NCBI GenBank assembly: GCA_023388495.1
Contig: JAEWGC010000009.1
Location: 1-48,546, forward strand
Length of the DNA: 48,546 bases
Direction of reading: 5' to 3'
From: Bacillota bacterium
GTDB lineage: Bacteria; Bacillota; Clostridia; Tissierellales; Tissierellaceae
The notes beneath the pieces are model-generated. The model worked only from the letters and a program-made list of their open reading frames with translations. It did not search any database and was not told the origin of the DNA. Position numbers and translations under genes: made by a program. How positions within the stretch are numbered: the stretch's first letter is position 1; each line of letters opens with the position of its first letter. Positions 17,923 to 27,700 of the stretch are shown here, piece by piece.

Positions 17923-18528
17923 GTGAAACTATCAAATATATTTAAGAATGGTATTATAAAAGATAATCCTGTGCTAATACAGCTAATAGGTATGTGTTCA
18001 GTATTAGCTGTTACGGTTAACGTAGTTAATAGTTTGGCCATGGGACTTGCTGTAACTGCTGTATTAGTAGGATCAAACTTAGTTATATCTTTACTGAGAA
18101 ATGTAATTCCAAGTAAGATTCGTATTCCAGCATTTGTTGTAGTTATTGCAACTTTTGTTACTATAATTGAAATGTTTATGAAGGCTTATGCCCAGCCTAT
18201 TTATCAAGCATTAGGAATATTTCTTCCATTAATAGTAGTAAACTGTATAATACTTGCTCGTGCAGAGGCTTTTGCATTTAAAAACAAAGTTATACCTTCA
18301 ATTGTAGATGGATTAGGCATGGGTATTGGATATACTATAGCTGTTGTTATTCTAGGAAGTATAAGGGAGATATTTGGTGCGGGGACTTTCTTAGGAAAAT
18401 CAATATTTGGAGCAGGCTTCCAACCTGCTGGAATTTTCGTAGCGCCACCGGGAGCATTCATTGTGCTTGGACTATTAATAGGAATTTTTAATGTAGTTAG
18501 AAGCAAAAAAGCTTCTAGCGAAATTTAA
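17923..18528 (+). CDS. rnfE: Rnf complex subunit E
   Basis: A 201-residue membrane subunit of the RnfE/NqrD family with six hydrophobic segments. Typical stretches are 'NPVLIQLIGMCSVLAVT' near the N-terminus and the glycine-rich 'FGAGTFLG' towards the end. RnfA and RnfE are homologous, have opposite membrane orientation and hold an iron-sulfur centre between them in known structures of the Rnf/Nqr family. The start is GTG 17923 behind GGAGGTGG. It lies 20 bases after rnfG and 18 before rnfA. Confidence 0.95.
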   Translation: MKLSNIFKNGIIKDNPVLIQLIGMCSVLAVTVNVVNSLAMGLAVTAVLVGSNLVISLLRNVIPSKIRIPAFVVVIATFVTIIEMFMKAYAQPIYQALGIFLPLIVVNCIILARAEAFAFKNKVIPSIVDGLGMGIGYTIAVVILGSIREIFGAGTFLGKSIFGAGFQPAGIFVAPPGAFIVLGLLIGIFNVVRSKKASSEI

Positions 18529-18546
18529 TGTAAGGAGGAAAGCTAA

Positions 18547-19119
18547 ATGAGTATAGCAGCAATATTGATTAGTACAATTTTTGTAAATAACTATGTATTG
18601 GCTCGCTTCCTAGGAATTTGTCCGTTTCTTGGAGTATCAAACAAGATGGAGACTGCAACTGGGATGGGTGTTGCTGTAACCTTCGTAGTTACATTATCAT
18701 CTATAATCACTTATTTTATACATCATTTAATTCTAGATAAAATGGGAATTGGCTATTTACAAACAATTGTATTTATTTTAGTTATAGCAGCATTAGTTCA
18801 GTTTGTTGAGCTAGTAATCAAAAAGATAAGTCCTGCATTATATAATGCATTAGGAGTTTACTTACCACTAATTACTACAAACTGTGTAGTATTAGGTGTT
18901 GCAATTCTAAACATTAAAGAAGGATATAATCTAGTTCAAACAACTTTTAATGCAATAGGGGCTTCAATAGGATTTACACTAGCCTTAGTACTTATATCAG
19001 GTATTAGAGAAAAACTTGAGTTAGCAGATATTCCTGAAGCTTTAAAGGGTTTTCCTATTGCTTTAATTACTGCAGGATTAATGTCCATAGCCTTCTTAGG
19101 CTTTAACGGACTTGTTTAG
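18547..19119 (+). CDS. rnfA: Rnf complex subunit A
   Basis: A 190-residue membrane subunit of the RnfA/NqrE family, six hydrophobic segments. It has the family stretch 'NNYVLARFLGICPFLGVS', whose Cys is a ligand for the intramembrane iron-sulfur centre, and the matching 'TTNCVVLGVA' half later in the protein. It pairs with RnfE in the ion channel of the complex. The ribosome-binding site is AAGGAGG, six bases before the ATG. It is followed after 11 bases by rnfB. Confidence 0.96.
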   Translation: MSIAAILISTIFVNNYVLARFLGICPFLGVSNKMETATGMGVAVTFVVTLSSIITYFIHHLILDKMGIGYLQTIVFILVIAALVQFVELVIKKISPALYNALGVYLPLITTNCVVLGVAILNIKEGYNLVQTTFNAIGASIGFTLALVLISGIREKLELADIPEALKGFPIALITAGLMSIAFLGFNGLV

Positions 19120-19130
19120 GAGGTAGGAAT

Positions 19131-19940
19131 ATGACTGATATATTAAACCCAATTCTAGTATTAGGTGGATTAGGATTAGCCTTTGGAGTTCTTTTATCTA
19201 TAGCTTCTAATGTTTTTGCAGTTGAAGTTGACCCAAAGGTAGAGAAAGTTAGATCAGCTTTACCTGGAGCAAACTGTGGAGCTTGTGGTTTTCCAGGTTG
19301 TGACGGATTAGCAAATGCAATTGCAGAAGGCAATGCTGCTGTTAATGCTTGTAATGTTGGTGGAAAGCCAGTTGCTGAGCAGATAGCAGATATTATGGGA
19401 GTTAACGCTGCTAATGTGGAAAGAAAAGTAGCTACTGTTCTTTGTCAAGGTGATTGCAACAAGGCAAAGGAAAAATACAGATATGAAGGTATTAGAGACT
19501 GTAGAGCAGCTAATATATTACAAGGTGGAAGCAAGTCCTGTTCCTTTGGATGTTTAGGTTGTGGAACTTGTAAAGAGGTTTGTCAATTTGGGGCTATAGA
19601 GATGATTGATGGAGTAGCTTTTATTAATAAGGATAAATGTACTTCTTGTATGAAATGTATTGAAGTATGTCCTAAAGGCATCATTGAATTAGTACCATAT
19701 GACAATCAATTTGTTGTAAAATGTAAGAGTAAAGATTCTGGTAAGGAAGTAAGACAAAAATGTACTATTGGATGTATAGGATGTCAAATCTGTGTTAAAA
19801 ATTGTCCATCAGATGCATTTAGCTTCGAAAATAATTTAGCAAAAATTAACTATGAAAAATGTATAAATTGTGGAGTATGTGCTGAAAAATGTCCTACTAA
19901 GGCTATATACTCTAATGCAGCTAAGGATGTAGCTATTTAA
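19131..19940 (+). CDS. rnfB: Rnf complex subunit B, ferredoxin-type iron-sulfur protein
   Basis: A 269-residue protein with one N-terminal membrane segment, then the Fe-S domain 'NCGACGFPGCDGLANAI' near residue 47, and then at least three ferredoxin-like [4Fe-4S] pairs ('CTSCMKCIEVCP', 'CIGCQICVKNCP', 'CINCGVCAEKCP' and an earlier 'CLGCGTCKEVC'). It takes electrons from reduced ferredoxin. It is the last rnf gene; a terminator follows at 19946. Length and cysteine count fit clostridial RnfB. Confidence 0.96.
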   Translation: MTDILNPILVLGGLGLAFGVLLSIASNVFAVEVDPKVEKVRSALPGANCGACGFPGCDGLANAIAEGNAAVNACNVGGKPVAEQIADIMGVNAANVERKVATVLCQGDCNKAKEKYRYEGIRDCRAANILQGGSKSCSFGCLGCGTCKEVCQFGAIEMIDGVAFINKDKCTSCMKCIEVCPKGIIELVPYDNQFVVKCKSKDSGKEVRQKCTIGCIGCQICVKNCPSDAFSFENNLAKINYEKCINCGVCAEKCPTKAIYSNAAKDVAI

Positions 19941-19945
19941 TTATG

Positions 19946-19975
19946 AAAGAGCCAGTATAGGCTCTTTTCTTTTTG
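19946..19975 (+). terminator. Intrinsic terminator of the rnf operon
   Basis: AAAGAGCC pairs with GGCTCTTT around a six-base loop, followed by TCTTTTT, six bases after the rnfB stop. Confidence 0.88.
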
Positions 19976-20064
19976 TTAAATTGTAACTTGTAAATAAAAA
20001 ATATAAATGGTAAACTAATAATGTATGAAAATTGGCAGAAACATTTGGATAAAGGATGATTTAG

Positions 20065-20448
20065 ATGACAAAAGGTGATAAAATTTTAATAGTCCTTATT
20101 ATAGCAATTAGTTTAGTTTCTTTGGGATTTATTAAAAATGGTGCTACTAGCCATAATGAAAAATACATAAGTATTCAAGTGAATGGCAAAGAATATAAGA
20201 AGATAATATTCGACAAAAAAGTAGTAGGAAAAACTATACCCATTGAAACTGAATTTGGATATAATTTAATTGAGGTAGGAGAGGACAAGGTTAGGGTTAT
20301 AGATGCAGACTGTCCCGATAAAATAGATGTATTGCAAGGATATATCTCTAAGCCAGGTGAGATAATAGTATGTTTACCTAATAAATTAGTTGTAGAAATA
20401 AAGGGAGTAGACAACGAAATACAGGAAGTAGATCATATAAGTAATTAA
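20065..20448 (+). CDS. NusG domain II-containing membrane-anchored protein (EetA-like)
   Basis: A 127-residue protein with one N-terminal membrane segment (residues 7-23) and an outside domain of the NusG domain II type: 'YISIQVNGKEYKKIIF', then strands ending with 'ADCPDKIDVLQGYISKPGEIIVCLPNKL'. The pair of Cys residues (CPD..., VCLPN) is typical of this family. In Firmicutes it is usually followed by a Gx-type membrane protein, as here two bases later. In the Listeria extracellular electron transfer locus, as I recall it, proteins of these two families are EetA and EetB. Placed right behind rnfB, it probably works with electron transfer or flavin supply. Exact role unknown. Confidence 0.8.
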   Translation: MTKGDKILIVLIIAISLVSLGFIKNGATSHNEKYISIQVNGKEYKKIIFDKKVVGKTIPIETEFGYNLIEVGEDKVRVIDADCPDKIDVLQGYISKPGEIIVCLPNKLVVEIKGVDNEIQEVDHISN

Positions 20449-20462
20449 GGATGATAAAAAAC

Positions 20463-20978
20463 ATGAAGAGATTGAACAAAATAATATATTTATCACTATT
20501 AGTATCAATGGGCCTTGCATTATCAGTTTTGGAATCAGCAATTCCTTTACCAATTACAATACCAGGTGCTAAACTTGGGCTTTCCAATATGGTTATTTTA
20601 GTTACTTTGGTTATATTTGGATTTAAGGAAGCTTTTGTAGTGGGCATACTAAAGAGTATAGTACTTGTGCTTATAACTGGAAGTATATCCAGTCTTATTT
20701 ACAGCCTTTCAGGATCTATATTATCTTGTATTACAATGTTTATTGTATATAAATACTTTAGTAGGATTTTTAGCCTTATAGGTGTGAGTATTCTTGGGGC
20801 AGTTGCCCATAATTTCGCTCAAGTTAGCGTAGCGGCAGCCATGATGTATAATATTAGGATATATTCATATCTTCCAATTCTTTTACTTACTAGTTTGTTT
20901 ACTGGATATTTTGTAGGTCTTTCATCGATTTACATATCTAAGAATTTGAAGAGAAGCTTAAAGTCTCATTTTGGATAG
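20463..20978 (+). CDS. Gx transporter family protein (heptaprenyl diphosphate synthase component I-like, EetB-like)
   Basis: A very hydrophobic protein of 171 residues with five or six membrane segments, of the family once named heptaprenyl diphosphate synthase component I and now often Gx transporter. Marks are 'SVLESAIPLPITIPGAKLGL' near the N-terminus and 'LGAVAHNFAQ' later. The start is ATG 20463, with AAGGA ahead; an earlier ATG at 20451 has no ribosome-binding site. It has the ECF-transporter S-component look, so a small vitamin-like substrate is possible. It follows the NusG-II gene and leads into maf. The role in electron transfer is inferred from the EetA/EetB pairing. Confidence 0.8.
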   Translation: MKRLNKIIYLSLLVSMGLALSVLESAIPLPITIPGAKLGLSNMVILVTLVIFGFKEAFVVGILKSIVLVLITGSISSLIYSLSGSILSCITMFIVYKYFSRIFSLIGVSILGAVAHNFAQVSVAAAMMYNIRIYSYLPILLLTSLFTGYFVGLSSIYISKNLKRSLKSHFG

Positions 20979-20992
20979 ATAAAGGAGATAAT

Positions 20993-21574
20993 ATGAAAAA
21001 GATAATACTGGCATCCTCTTCTCCAAGAAGAAAAGAAATATTAAATAGATATAATTTAAAACCCATAATCTTTGGGGCAGAAATTGAAGAAAAGCAAATA
21101 GCTGGGGAATCGCCAGAGCAGGTAGCCATGTCCTTAGCATTTGAAAAATCCTTTTGGGTAAGTAATCATTTTAATGATGGAGAAGTGATTATTGGTGCTG
21201 ATACAATAGTTGTCATAGAAGATATGATATTAGGTAAGCCCAAGGATGAAAAAGACGCATTCAGAATTTTATCTTTATTAAATGGCAAGGAGCATAGGGT
21301 AATTACTGGTATTTCAATTATCAAAGCAAATACCAATATTAAAATTATAGACTATGAAACTACGACAGTTAGATTTAGACATTTATCAGAAGACCAAATA
21401 ATGAGATATATCCACACAAAGGAACCCGTGGATAAGGCAGGTGCCTATGGAATACAAGGATATGGTCAGATTTTAGTTGAAAAAATAGATGGATGTTATT
21501 CTAATGTGGTAGGCTTACCTCTGGTAAAGCTTGACTACTTATTAAATAAATTTTTTAGCATTGAAATATTATAG
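20993..21574 (+). CDS. maf: Maf family nucleotide pyrophosphatase
   Basis: A 193-residue cytosolic house-cleaning enzyme that hydrolyses dTTP/UTP and modified pyrimidine triphosphates. The family start 'IILASSSPRRKEIL' is exact, and 'GADTIV' (residue about 66) and 'KDEKDAFRILSLLNGKEHRV' follow. The ribosome-binding site is AAAGGAG, seven bases before ATG. Maf, radC and mreBCD are adjacent in many Firmicutes; this arrangement and the short gaps suggest one long operon down to minE. Confidence 0.95.
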   Translation: MKKIILASSSPRRKEILNRYNLKPIIFGAEIEEKQIAGESPEQVAMSLAFEKSFWVSNHFNDGEVIIGADTIVVIEDMILGKPKDEKDAFRILSLLNGKEHRVITGISIIKANTNIKIIDYETTTVRFRHLSEDQIMRYIHTKEPVDKAGAYGIQGYGQILVEKIDGCYSNVVGLPLVKLDYLLNKFFSIEIL

Positions 21575-21590
21575 ATAAGTAGGTGGAGGC

Positions 21591-22298
21591 ATGGACAATA
21601 ATCTGGATTTTGATAGAAATTATACTATTAAAGAACTTCCAATGACTGAAAGACCTAGGGAGAAGCTTTATAGCTATGGACCAGGAGCATTGTCAAATGA
21701 GGAACTATTGGCTATTATAATTAGAACAGGAAACAAGAATGATACGGCAATTGATTTAGCCAGAAAGATTTTAAGTAGTGATGGAAGGGGGTTAGTACAT
21801 CTGAGAGATACTTCACTACAAAGCCTAATGGAAGTCAAAGGCGTAGGGCAGTGTAAGGCCGCTCAGATTCTAGCCGCAATTGAAATAGGAAAGAGGATAA
21901 GTTATCATCATGCCTTAAATAAGGTTAAAATAAATGATCCTAGCACCATAGCAAATTTATATATGGATGAAATGAGGTACTTACAAAAAGAGCATTTTAA
22001 AATCATTTTGTTGGATACAAAAAATCAGATTATTGTAACCGAAGAAATTTCAGTTGGTACTTTAAATGCTTCTATTGTACATCCTAGAGATGTATTTAGA
22101 GCAGCTATAAAAAGAAATGCTAACTCTATGATTTTGATACATAATCATCCTAGTGGAGATCCTACTCCAAGCAATGAAGATATAAATATAACTAACCGCT
22201 TAATTGATGGTGGTAATTTAATTGGAATAAAGGTGTTAGATCATATAATAATTGGTGATAATAGATATATAAGTTTTAAGGAAAAAAATCTAATTTAA
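21591..22298 (+). CDS. radC: RadC family JAB-domain protein
   Basis: A 235-residue protein with an N-terminal helix-hairpin-helix ('VKGVGQCKAAQILAAIEIG') and a C-terminal JAB1/MPN domain with the complete metal site 'HNHPSGDPTPSNED' (H-x-H and later Asp). The cellular role is not settled in any species despite the name, which came from a DNA-repair claim that was later withdrawn. The GGTGGAGG ribosome-binding site fits ATG 21591. It lies between maf and mreB, its usual place. Confidence 0.94.
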   Translation: MDNNLDFDRNYTIKELPMTERPREKLYSYGPGALSNEELLAIIIRTGNKNDTAIDLARKILSSDGRGLVHLRDTSLQSLMEVKGVGQCKAAQILAAIEIGKRISYHHALNKVKINDPSTIANLYMDEMRYLQKEHFKIILLDTKNQIIVTEEISVGTLNASIVHPRDVFRAAIKRNANSMILIHNHPSGDPTPSNEDINITNRLIDGGNLIGIKVLDHIIIGDNRYISFKEKNLI

Positions 22299-22325
22299 GG
22301 TTTAATTAAGGAAGGAGCAAGAAAT

Positions 22326-23357
22326 ATGGGATTATTTAGTGGATTTGTAAAAGATATGGGAATAGACCTTGGAACAGCAAATACTTTAGTTTATATAAAA
22401 GGTAAGGGAATTGTAGCTAGAGAGCCTTCAGTTGTTGCTATACAAACTAATATTAAGGAAGTACTAGCAGTAGGTGAAGAAGCAAAGAAGATGATAGGTA
22501 GAACACCAGGAAATATTGTAGCTATTAGACCTCTAAAAGATGGAGTAATAGCTGATTTTGATGTTACTAAGAGCATGTTAAAATATTTTATAAGAAAGGC
22601 AACAAAGAGGAGAAGTTTTTTACAACCAAGGGTAGTAGTATGTGTACCTAGTGGAGTTACAGAGGTTGAGAAAAGAGCAGTTGAAGAAGCAGCAATACAT
22701 GCGGGAGCAAGAGATGCATATTTAATCGAAGAACCTATGGCAGCAGCCATTGGTGCAGGTCTTCCTGTTCAAGAGCCTACTGGATCTATGATAGTAGATA
22801 TAGGTGGTGGAACTACTGAGGTAGCTATTATATCATTGGGGGGGATTGTAACTTCTAAATCCATTAGAGTAGGTGGAGACGAATTAGACGAGTCTATAGT
22901 TAATTTTATAAAGAAAGAATATAGCTTAATGATTGGTGAGCGTACTGCAGAAGAAGTTAAGATAACTATTGGTTCAGCTGATGGAAATACTGAAATAACT
23001 GCAATGGATATCAGAGGAAGAGATATGATTACTGGTCTACCAAAAACTATAAATGTAAGTTCAAAGGAAATCTATGACGCTATGAAGGAACCAATTCATA
23101 ATATTATAGAGGCAATAAAATCTACATTAGAAAAAACACCACCAGAGTTAGCATCTGACGTAATGGAACTGGGTATAATGTTAACAGGAGGTGGAGCTCT
23201 TTTAGAGGGCTTAGACAGATTGATTGGCGAAGAAACTGGTATGCCTGTTCATATTGCAGAGGAGCCTTTAGATTGTGTTGCAATAGGTACAGGAAAAGCT
23301 TTAGATAGTATAGAAATACTTAAGAAAACCTTATCCAATAATAAAAGAATAGGCTAA
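22326..23357 (+). CDS. mreB: Rod shape-determining protein MreB
   Basis: A 343-residue actin-like ATPase that forms filaments under the membrane and guides side-wall peptidoglycan synthesis. Phosphate-binding loops are clear: 'MGIDLGTANTLVY' near the start and 'IVDIGGGTTEVAI' near residue 157, with 'LTGGGALLEGLD' towards the end. The ribosome-binding site GGAAGGAG fits ATG 22326. It is followed by mreC after 11 bases. Together with mreC, mreD and PBP2 it shows a rod-shaped cell. Confidence 0.97.
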   Translation: MGLFSGFVKDMGIDLGTANTLVYIKGKGIVAREPSVVAIQTNIKEVLAVGEEAKKMIGRTPGNIVAIRPLKDGVIADFDVTKSMLKYFIRKATKRRSFLQPRVVVCVPSGVTEVEKRAVEEAAIHAGARDAYLIEEPMAAAIGAGLPVQEPTGSMIVDIGGGTTEVAIISLGGIVTSKSIRVGGDELDESIVNFIKKEYSLMIGERTAEEVKITIGSADGNTEITAMDIRGRDMITGLPKTINVSSKEIYDAMKEPIHNIIEAIKSTLEKTPPELASDVMELGIMLTGGGALLEGLDRLIGEETGMPVHIAEEPLDCVAIGTGKALDSIEILKKTLSNNKRIG

Positions 23358-23368
23358 GTGGTGATAAT

Positions 23369-24214
23369 ATGTCTTTTTTCCATAAGAATAAAGAAAGAAT
23401 GATGGTGACAGCAGTTGCTATCATTCTAATTGTTCTAATAGGTATTACTAGTACTGAAAGAATAGGGTTAAATAAATTTGAAAAAATAACGGGGAATATT
23501 CTTACTCCCATTGGAAAAATAACTAATTCTATAGGTAAGAATATATCTGATTTTTTTGACAACCTTAAAAATATTGTTAAATTAAAAGATGAAAATGAAA
23601 GCTTAAAAATACAGATCGCTAAATTAGAAGAAGAGAATAGAAATTATTTAGATATCATCGGAAAAACCGACTATCTAAAAAATGAGGCTAACCTTTTAGA
23701 AAAGACAAGCTTTAACTTAATTAATGCACAAATAGTAGGTAAGGAACCAAGTAATTGGTTCGACCGATTTACCATTGATAAAGGATTGAAGGATGGGATA
23801 CAAAAGGGAAATACTGTTGTTCAAGGAATTCAGATAGAGCAAAATGTAGTAATAGAAGGAATAGTTGGACGTGTTATAGATGTAGGAGATAATTGGGCAA
23901 AAATAGTTACTGTTGTAGATGAATCAAATCGTATTTCTTTTAAGGTGTTGAGGACTCAAGACGGCGGAATAATGTCTGGTAGATCTGGTAGTATAGATGG
24001 AGAAATTTCAGGCTATTTATTTGATAACAAGGCAGATATAATTAAAGGAGATAAATTATTTACCTCAGGCCTTGGGGGATCCTTTGTCAAAGACATATAT
24101 ATAGGTGAGGTAGATGAAGTAATCAGTGATGAGGAAGATTTAATGAAGAAAATACAGGTGAAACCTGCTATAAACTTTAAAAAGTTATATAGGGTTTTTG
24201 TAATATCTGATTAA
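23369..24214 (+). CDS. mreC: Rod shape-determining protein MreC
   Basis: A 281-residue protein with one N-terminal membrane segment (residues 11-27), a coiled coil (about 64-95, 'ENESLKIQIAKLEEEN'), and two small beta-barrel domains outside. It scaffolds the elongation machinery by linking MreB and MreD to PBP2. 'GKEPSNWFDRFTIDKG' and 'SGLGGSFVKDIYIGEV' are family stretches. It lies between mreB and mreD with gaps of 11 and 15 bases. Confidence 0.95.
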   Translation: MSFFHKNKERMMVTAVAIILIVLIGITSTERIGLNKFEKITGNILTPIGKITNSIGKNISDFFDNLKNIVKLKDENESLKIQIAKLEEENRNYLDIIGKTDYLKNEANLLEKTSFNLINAQIVGKEPSNWFDRFTIDKGLKDGIQKGNTVVQGIQIEQNVVIEGIVGRVIDVGDNWAKIVTVVDESNRISFKVLRTQDGGIMSGRSGSIDGEISGYLFDNKADIIKGDKLFTSGLGGSFVKDIYIGEVDEVISDEEDLMKKIQVKPAINFKKLYRVFVISD

Positions 24215-24229
24215 GATTGAGGGATAAAT

Positions 24230-24730
24230 ATGATTGTATTTGTATTATCAATAGTAGTTTTGATAAACTTTTTACTACAAAGTTCAATACTTCCATACAT
24301 TAGTGTATTAGGAGTAGTGCCAAATACTGCTCTTATTATAATAATTTGTGTAGCTTTATATAAGGGAAGATATTATGGAGGTTTTGTAGGACTTGTAATT
24401 GGAATAGTCCAAGATATTGTATTTAGCCCTGTAATAGGAGTAAATGCATTTATCTATTTTTTTGCAGGATATTTAGTAGGATTAGTTGAAAATAAATTAA
24501 CAAAAGAAAATATCTTAATTCCAATATTGTTTTCTATTCTTGGAACTATATATTACAACTTCTCCTATTATATATTTATGTTTTTCCTTTCTCGAGATAT
24601 TCCATTTTTATCATTTGCAAAGGATATATTAATAATCGAAACTATATACAATGGTATATTATCTATTCCAATATACAAGATTTTTTCCAAGATTTTTGTT
24701 GTGCCCAAAATAAGGTTTGGTAGCAGATAG
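24230..24730 (+). CDS. mreD: Rod shape-determining protein MreD
   Basis: A 166-residue membrane protein with five or six hydrophobic segments. The sequence is poorly conserved in the family, but 'VPNTALIIIICVALYKG' followed by 'YGGFVGLVIGIVQDI' matches the MreD pattern of polar residues inside the second and third segments. The position between mreC and PBP2 confirms it. The stop TAG at 24728 is two bases from the first possible start of the next gene. Confidence 0.93.
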   Translation: MIVFVLSIVVLINFLLQSSILPYISVLGVVPNTALIIIICVALYKGRYYGGFVGLVIGIVQDIVFSPVIGVNAFIYFFAGYLVGLVENKLTKENILIPILFSILGTIYYNFSYYIFMFFLSRDIPFLSFAKDILIIETIYNGILSIPIYKIFSKIFVVPKIRFGSR

Positions 24731-24741
24731 AGGTGAAACAG

Positions 24742-27700
24742 TTGAAATGGTTAGAAAAAATATTTAATAGATACAATATAGTTACCTATATTGTTATTTT
24801 GCTTATGTTTGCTTTATCCTTTAGGCTTGCAACCTTGACAATTGTTCAAGGAGACTATTATAGGGACATATCAGATAATAGAAGGTTAAGAGAAATATAT
24901 ACTACTGCACCAAGAGGAGAAATACGAGATAGATATGGAAGGCTGTTAGCAGGTAATAAGCCTAGTTTCACCGTGCAACTTTTAAAAGATGAACTAAATA
25001 TTAAAGATAAAGATAAAAAGAATCAAGCTTTATTATCATTAGTTAGGCTATTAGAAGAAGACGGAGTTGCATATGTAGATGAATTTCCAATTAATTTAAA
25101 TGTATTTAAGTATAAAAGTGAAGAGGATTATTTTAATGAAGATTCCATGCCTGAGGACAAGGTTATTGACATTGTTATAAGTCACAATCTTTTACCAGAG
25201 TTATTGAATAGTTCCTATACTCACTCTGAATATGCAGAGCATTATAAATTTCAAATTAAAGATAGGGCCATAAATGCTTTAATAGACAAGGGAGTAAATA
25301 TACCTGAAGGCTCTATAGATGTTGATTTATTGATGAATAAAATTAATAATGATAAAAACATTATCAGGAAGATAATTGCTCATCCAATCGCTAGAAAATT
25401 AGTATATGATATAATGGTGAAAAATAATGTAACTAATAATATTATAATGGAAGAATATTCTCTATCCTATGATGATGAATATAAAACTCAAAAAAGATTA
25501 TTGATGAACTCCTATGAAGGTGTAACAAAGGATACAACAGCTAAGGATGACTTTATTACCATAGTGTCTAACTCATCAATTTATAATCTATTGGAGAAGG
25601 TAATTACTAGAGAGAATGATAAAGGTAAAAAAGAGATTTTAGTGCCAGGTAAGATACTATTGGATATGGTACTAGAAAAGGATCCAAATGTACCTATAAA
25701 AATAGAGTTAAGTGAAGATGGAGGAGCTGTAATATATAAATATACAGGGAATGATAATATAGGTGATAAATCTCCTATAGATGTCTTATTAGAATATAGT
25801 AAGAAGACTAAAGTGCTTGGGGATTTTATTACATCTGATAATATAAAATCCTTAGCTCAAGAGCAGCTTCTAAATGATGGAATAAATACCAGGATTTCAA
25901 TTGCAAAGGATTTTGAGTATGTATTCATTAACAATAAAAAAAGATGGTATAATGAAAATAAAGTTGATGAAAATAGCACTACAGAAGAGGCGTTTAATAG
26001 GTTAAGGGAGAAATACAATATACCTGAAAACCTAAGTAGCTACGAGGCTAGACCTATATTATTGCTATATGAACTTCTTAGTAAACAAGGTCATATGGCA
26101 TATCAGCCAATAAATATTGCCTATGGCATAAAGGATTCTACTGTGGCTAGGATTGAAGAAGGATTAGTAGATTTTCCAGGAATACAAGTATCTATAGAAC
26201 CAGTAAGATACTATCCAGAGGGAACTACTGCAGCACATATACTAGGATATTTAGGTAAGATTAGTCAACCAAATGAAATTAAAAAATACGTAGAAGAAAA
26301 CAAGTATTCACCAAATGATATTATTGGAAAAACAGGTGTTGAAGAAAGTTTTGAAGATAAATTGAGGGGACAAAATGGAATTAAAAGGGTTGAAGTCGAT
26401 GTACTTGGCAATACAACTAATATAATTGATGAGAAAAAGCCAGTTCCTGGGAATAATATTTATTTAACTATAGATATGAAATTACAGAAATTTGCTGAAA
26501 AGGCTTTAAAACAAACCTTAGAAAAAATTCAAGTTGGAGGGACATACGAGAGCCCATGGGGTAACTATCAATTTGGTATTAATAAGAAAAAGGGTAAGCC
26601 TTATACCAATGCTACATCTGGTTCAGTAGTAGTTATAAATGTAAAAACAGGTGAAGTTTTAGCAAGTGTAAGTTATCCGTCCTATGATCCAAATCTTTTT
26701 TCAACTGGTATATCCCAGACGGATTGGTTGAGTTTGTTCCCAGAAAACGATAAAGATCCATTGGCACCAAGACCATTATATAATATTGCAATACAAACAG
26801 CAGTGCAGCCAGGTTCTACTTTTAAAATGGTAACAGGTTTGGCAGCCTTAGATAAGGGGTTAAGTCCTACTAAGGGAATAAGAGATATGGGTTATGTGGA
26901 ATTAGGAAATTATCGTCCTGCCTGTTGGATATGGAATCAAAGTAAAGGCACCCATGGATATGAAAATTTATATGATGCCATTAGGGATTCTTGTAACTAT
27001 TATTTTTATTCCTTAGCATTTGGTAGAAACCCAAGAACTGGAGAAAACATAGGAGTTAAGCTTGAAATTGAAGATATAGTGAATTTATCTAAACAATTGG
27101 GCTTAAATGATAAAACAGGTATAGAGATTAATATACCAGCTGAGACCTCAGGAGGAGTACCTGATCCTCAAAGAAAAATAATAATTACAAAATCTTTATT
27201 GAAAAATTACCTTAGAAATAATATACAAAGCTATATAAAAGAAGGTACGGTACTAGATGATTATGATATTGCAGATATAATTGAAGATATAGTTAGCTGG
27301 ACAGAATTAGAAGAACCACTTACTAGAAGTGAAGTCATTAGGAGATTAAGTGCCCTTGGTATAGAGCCAGAAAAAAGACTACCTGGTGAAAAAGAAGGAT
27401 TAGCTGATAAAATAAAATATACCTACTTAAATCAAGCAGGTTGGAATATTTCAGATACACTGAATGTTACCATTGGACAAGGACAAAGTTCATATACACC
27501 TATGCAAATGGCAAATTATATAGCAACCATATCTAATGGTGGATATAGACATAAGGTAACTGTAATTGATAACGTTAAAAATTATAATAACTCTAAGGTA
27601 GTGTTTCAAAATAAGGAAGAACCTGAAAGAATAGAATTAAGCGATTATAAAAGTTTAGACCATATAAAGAAGGGGATGCTTGAAGTATCCAATGAGGGTT

